Below, in pieces: positions 5,556 to 5,743 of a stretch of DNA of 5,743 bases (position 1 is the stretch's first letter; each line of letters starts with the position of its first letter). Under the pieces are notes generated by a model. That model saw only the letters and a program-made list of their open reading frames with translations. It was not told where the DNA came from and searched no databases. This DNA is from Lachnospiraceae bacterium (GTDB taxonomy: Bacteria; Bacillota_A; Clostridia; Lachnospirales; Lachnospiraceae): positions 1-5,743 of the forward strand of contig JAFWXB010000133.1 of the NCBI GenBank assembly GCA_017523185.1, in the 5' to 3' direction. Made by a program: the position numbers and the translations under genes.

Positions 5556-5743
5556 ATGAGAAAAAGTTTGGGAGCAAAAGTTTACAGTATGTTAATTATA
5601 CTGATTGTCGCATTTATGGGGTATAATTTGATTTCCAATCTTGGATTGAACAAATCAAAAAATTCAATCTCCAATCTGTCAAATATTTATTTGAAAATGC
5701 AGGGAGATAATGAGGTTGTTAGTAAATATGTGGCAGAAATTCG
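5556..5743 (+). CDS. N-terminus of a probable methyl-accepting chemotaxis protein (cut by window end)
   Basis: ATG at 5556 follows an ideal AGGAGG (5542-5547) by 8 nt. The 62 visible codons stay open to the window edge. The protein begins M-R-K-S-L-G-A-K-V-Y, followed by one hydrophobic helix (about 10-28, M-L-I-I-L-I-V-A-F-M-G-Y-N-L-I), then an Asn/Ser-rich, coiled-coil-like outer segment (N-S-I-S-N-L-S-N-I-Y-L-K-M-Q-G-D-N-E-V-V-S-K-Y-V). This 'K-S-x-G-x-K' start plus uncleaved helix plus four-helix-bundle onset is the usual beginning of clostridial chemoreceptors that sense ligands outside and signal to CheA through CheW. The diagnostic HAMP and hairpin signalling domains lie outside the window, so a sensor kinase or a GGDEF protein with the same sensor type is possible. 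It diverges from the SBP-GGDEF-EAL gene, which fits a signalling neighbourhood. Confidence 0.72.
   Translation, partial: MRKSLGAKVYSMLIILIVAFMGYNLISNLGLNKSKNSISNLSNIYLKMQGDNEVVSKYVAEI

Noticed and set aside
1..5743. CRISPR array, tRNA or rRNA genes
   Set aside because: No regularly spaced direct repeats, cloverleaf with TTC-arm signature, or rRNA-like stretch is visible on either strand.

Overview
The window is AT-rich and Firmicutes-like: strong purine-rich ribosome binding sites, sigma-A type promoters with perfect TATAAT boxes, and Lachnospiraceae-style proteins. These include a large sensor with two solute-binding domains and a GGDEF-EAL output, and the start of a methyl-accepting chemotaxis protein. 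A motile gut Lachnospiraceae relative (Roseburia/Agathobacter type) is the best guess. This comes from protein style and composition, not from a marker gene.

Layout. (1) 1-182, plus strand: the C-terminal 59 codons of a gene cut by the window edge, possibly winged-helix. (2) 289-330: a 12-bp inverted repeat between convergent genes, probably a bidirectional terminator. (3) 393-581, minus: a 62-residue acidic helical protein whose C-terminal half resembles the tail of Rpn/PD-(D/E)XK nuclease-family proteins; it has its own promoter. (4) 657-1961, minus: a Tn916-type tyrosine integrase with all catalytic residues but an odd start. (5) 1962-2226: non-coding, with a 12-bp palindrome next to the integrase start and a 137-bp inverted-repeat structure. 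(6) 2227-5151, minus: a 974-residue membrane c-di-GMP protein (SBP-SBP-TM-degenerate GGDEF-intact EAL). (7) 5152-5555: a divergent intergenic region with a promoter at each end and a folded, repeat-like element between them. (8) 5556 to the window end, plus: the N-terminus of a probable chemotaxis receptor.

Reading. The right half looks like chromosomal signalling: an extracytoplasmic small-molecule sensor predicted to degrade c-di-GMP, divergent from a chemoreceptor. The left half (integrase, small protein, unknown gene) looks like the end of an integrated element or its remnant. No excisionase, conjugation gene or convincing att direct repeat is visible, so the element's limits are undetermined. 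The less ordinary observations are the stand-alone Rpn-tail-like protein, the two non-coding inverted-repeat structures, and the integrase N-terminus.
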